A stretch of 64,000 nt of DNA from Candidatus Megaera polyxenophila (GTDB lineage: Bacteria; Pseudomonadota; Alphaproteobacteria; Rickettsiales; Rickettsiaceae). The notes below the pieces were generated by a model that had not been told where the DNA came from, ran no database searches, and worked only from the letters and a program-made list of their open reading frames with translations. Below, in pieces: positions 63,530 through 64,000 of this stretch; within the stretch, counting starts at the first letter, position 1, and each line of letters begins with the position of its first letter. The stretch is taken from NCBI GenBank assembly GCA_037101405.1, contig AP017964.1, positions 1,428,001 through 1,492,000 of the forward strand. The letters run 5' to 3'. A program made the translations under genes and the position numbers.

Positions 63530-64000
63530 ATGATTTGTAAACGATTAATATTAATATTAGCATGCTTTTTCTGCCAGATAAGCTGGGGGGCAGAGCAAGA
63601 CAAAGAAACGAATTTTATCATAAATAAGGATTCTAACAAACTAACATTAGAGCTTGAAATACCTAAAAAACATATTATTTACTCAATTCACCCCGGGCCT
63701 ACAGGATTGCCTACTAAAGTTGAACTCAAACGATCCTCTAATTTAAATAATTATAAGCTAATTTGGCCAGATCCTTTACTGGCAACCTCAGCAGCCGGAG
63801 AAAAAACATATTTTTATGAAAATCATCTTAAAGTACCGCTGTTAGTTGAAGCCCGTAATCCTAGAGAGGACATAGAGCTAGAATTTGATATAGAATATGT
63901 ATTATGCAGTAACCAATGCGAGCTTAAGCAAGAACATCTTTCTACTGTAATCAGTCCAGAAGATTTAAAGGATAATTCTCAACTTGCGAGCATTTTTAAT
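63530..64000 (+). CDS. DsbD/ScsB-like thiol:disulfide interchange protein, N-terminal part
   Basis: The frame is open from ATG 63530 to the window edge (157 codons). A signal peptide (LILILACFFCQISWGAEQ) is followed by a DsbD N-terminal-type domain: GPTGLPTKVELKRS, LIWPDPL, and the redox pair region IEYVLCSNQCELKQ with two cysteines four residues apart. Such domains accept electrons from the membrane part of DsbD-like proteins and pass them to periplasmic partners. The membrane and thioredoxin parts lie beyond the window, so the subtype cannot be fixed. Confidence 0.78.
   Translation, partial: MICKRLILILACFFCQISWGAEQDKETNFIINKDSNKLTLELEIPKKHIIYSIHPGPTGLPTKVELKRSSNLNNYKLIWPDPLLATSAAGEKTYFYENHLKVPLLVEARNPREDIELEFDIEYVLCSNQCELKQEHLSTVISPEDLKDNSQLASIFN

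Noticed and set aside
1..64000. CRISPR array
   Set aside because: No regularly spaced short direct repeats were seen; all long repeats are insertion sequences.

Overview
The window is AT-rich chromosomal DNA from an obligate intracellular alphaproteobacterium, most likely Rickettsiales and probably Rickettsiaceae. This is inferred from gene content: alphaproteobacterial 5-aminolevulinate synthase (hemA), lgt overlapping a MidA-type methyltransferase gene, cmk followed by rpsA, an OPA-family GlpT-like phosphate-ester importer, and ankyrin, leucine-rich-repeat and NB-ARC-like gene remnants inside a very high load of insertion sequences. I cannot name the genus from the sequence alone.

Bases 1 to about 33,000 are accessory and heavily rearranged. 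They contain four full copies and one partial copy of a 1,323-bp single-ORF IS3-family element (called IS-A here), two copies of a 1.26-kb two-ORF IS3-family element with an A9 frameshift signal (IS-B), three copies or halves of an IS256-family element (IS-C), one IS110/IS1111-type element, and remnants of IS982, IS21, IS701-like, IS110 and further IS256 transposases. The elements are nested. One IS-C carries an IS-A, and the same nested junction occurs at a second locus that has lost its left half. Several IS-A copies lack matching target duplications, which indicates recombination between copies. A former surface-polysaccharide operon on the minus strand (wecC, wecB and two glycosyltransferases) has been cut up by these elements. 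With the insertions removed, wecC ends in a 4-nt overlap with wecB.

Between the IS blocks (13.0-25.2 kb) is a set of intact genes: pterin carbinolamine dehydratase, a queuosine-precursor transporter, elbB, htpG, ppa and a LysC-type aspartokinase. With them are three stand-alone accessory proteins of nonribosomal peptide synthesis: an Sfp-type phosphopantetheinyl transferase, a type II thioesterase and an MbtH-like protein. No synthetase lies in the window. This is the most interesting metabolic signal seen here.

From about 32.9 kb onward the genome is orderly and gene-dense. It starts with the C-terminal remnant of a protein carrying two ubiquitin-interacting-motif-like helices. An LPS cluster follows (two GT2 glycosyltransferases and an O-antigen ligase), then an AsmA-like protein and ubiG. 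Next comes a tight lysC-kdpB-kdpC run with no adjacent kdpA and an altered KdpB TGES motif, followed by a GlpT-like transporter, midA/lgt/hemA, a BrkB-family protein, an XRE regulator, tRNA-Val(GAC), cmk, rpsA, a sodium:solute symporter, an RND efflux pair with a hydrolase, recJ, yqgE, and the start of a DsbD-like gene running off the window.
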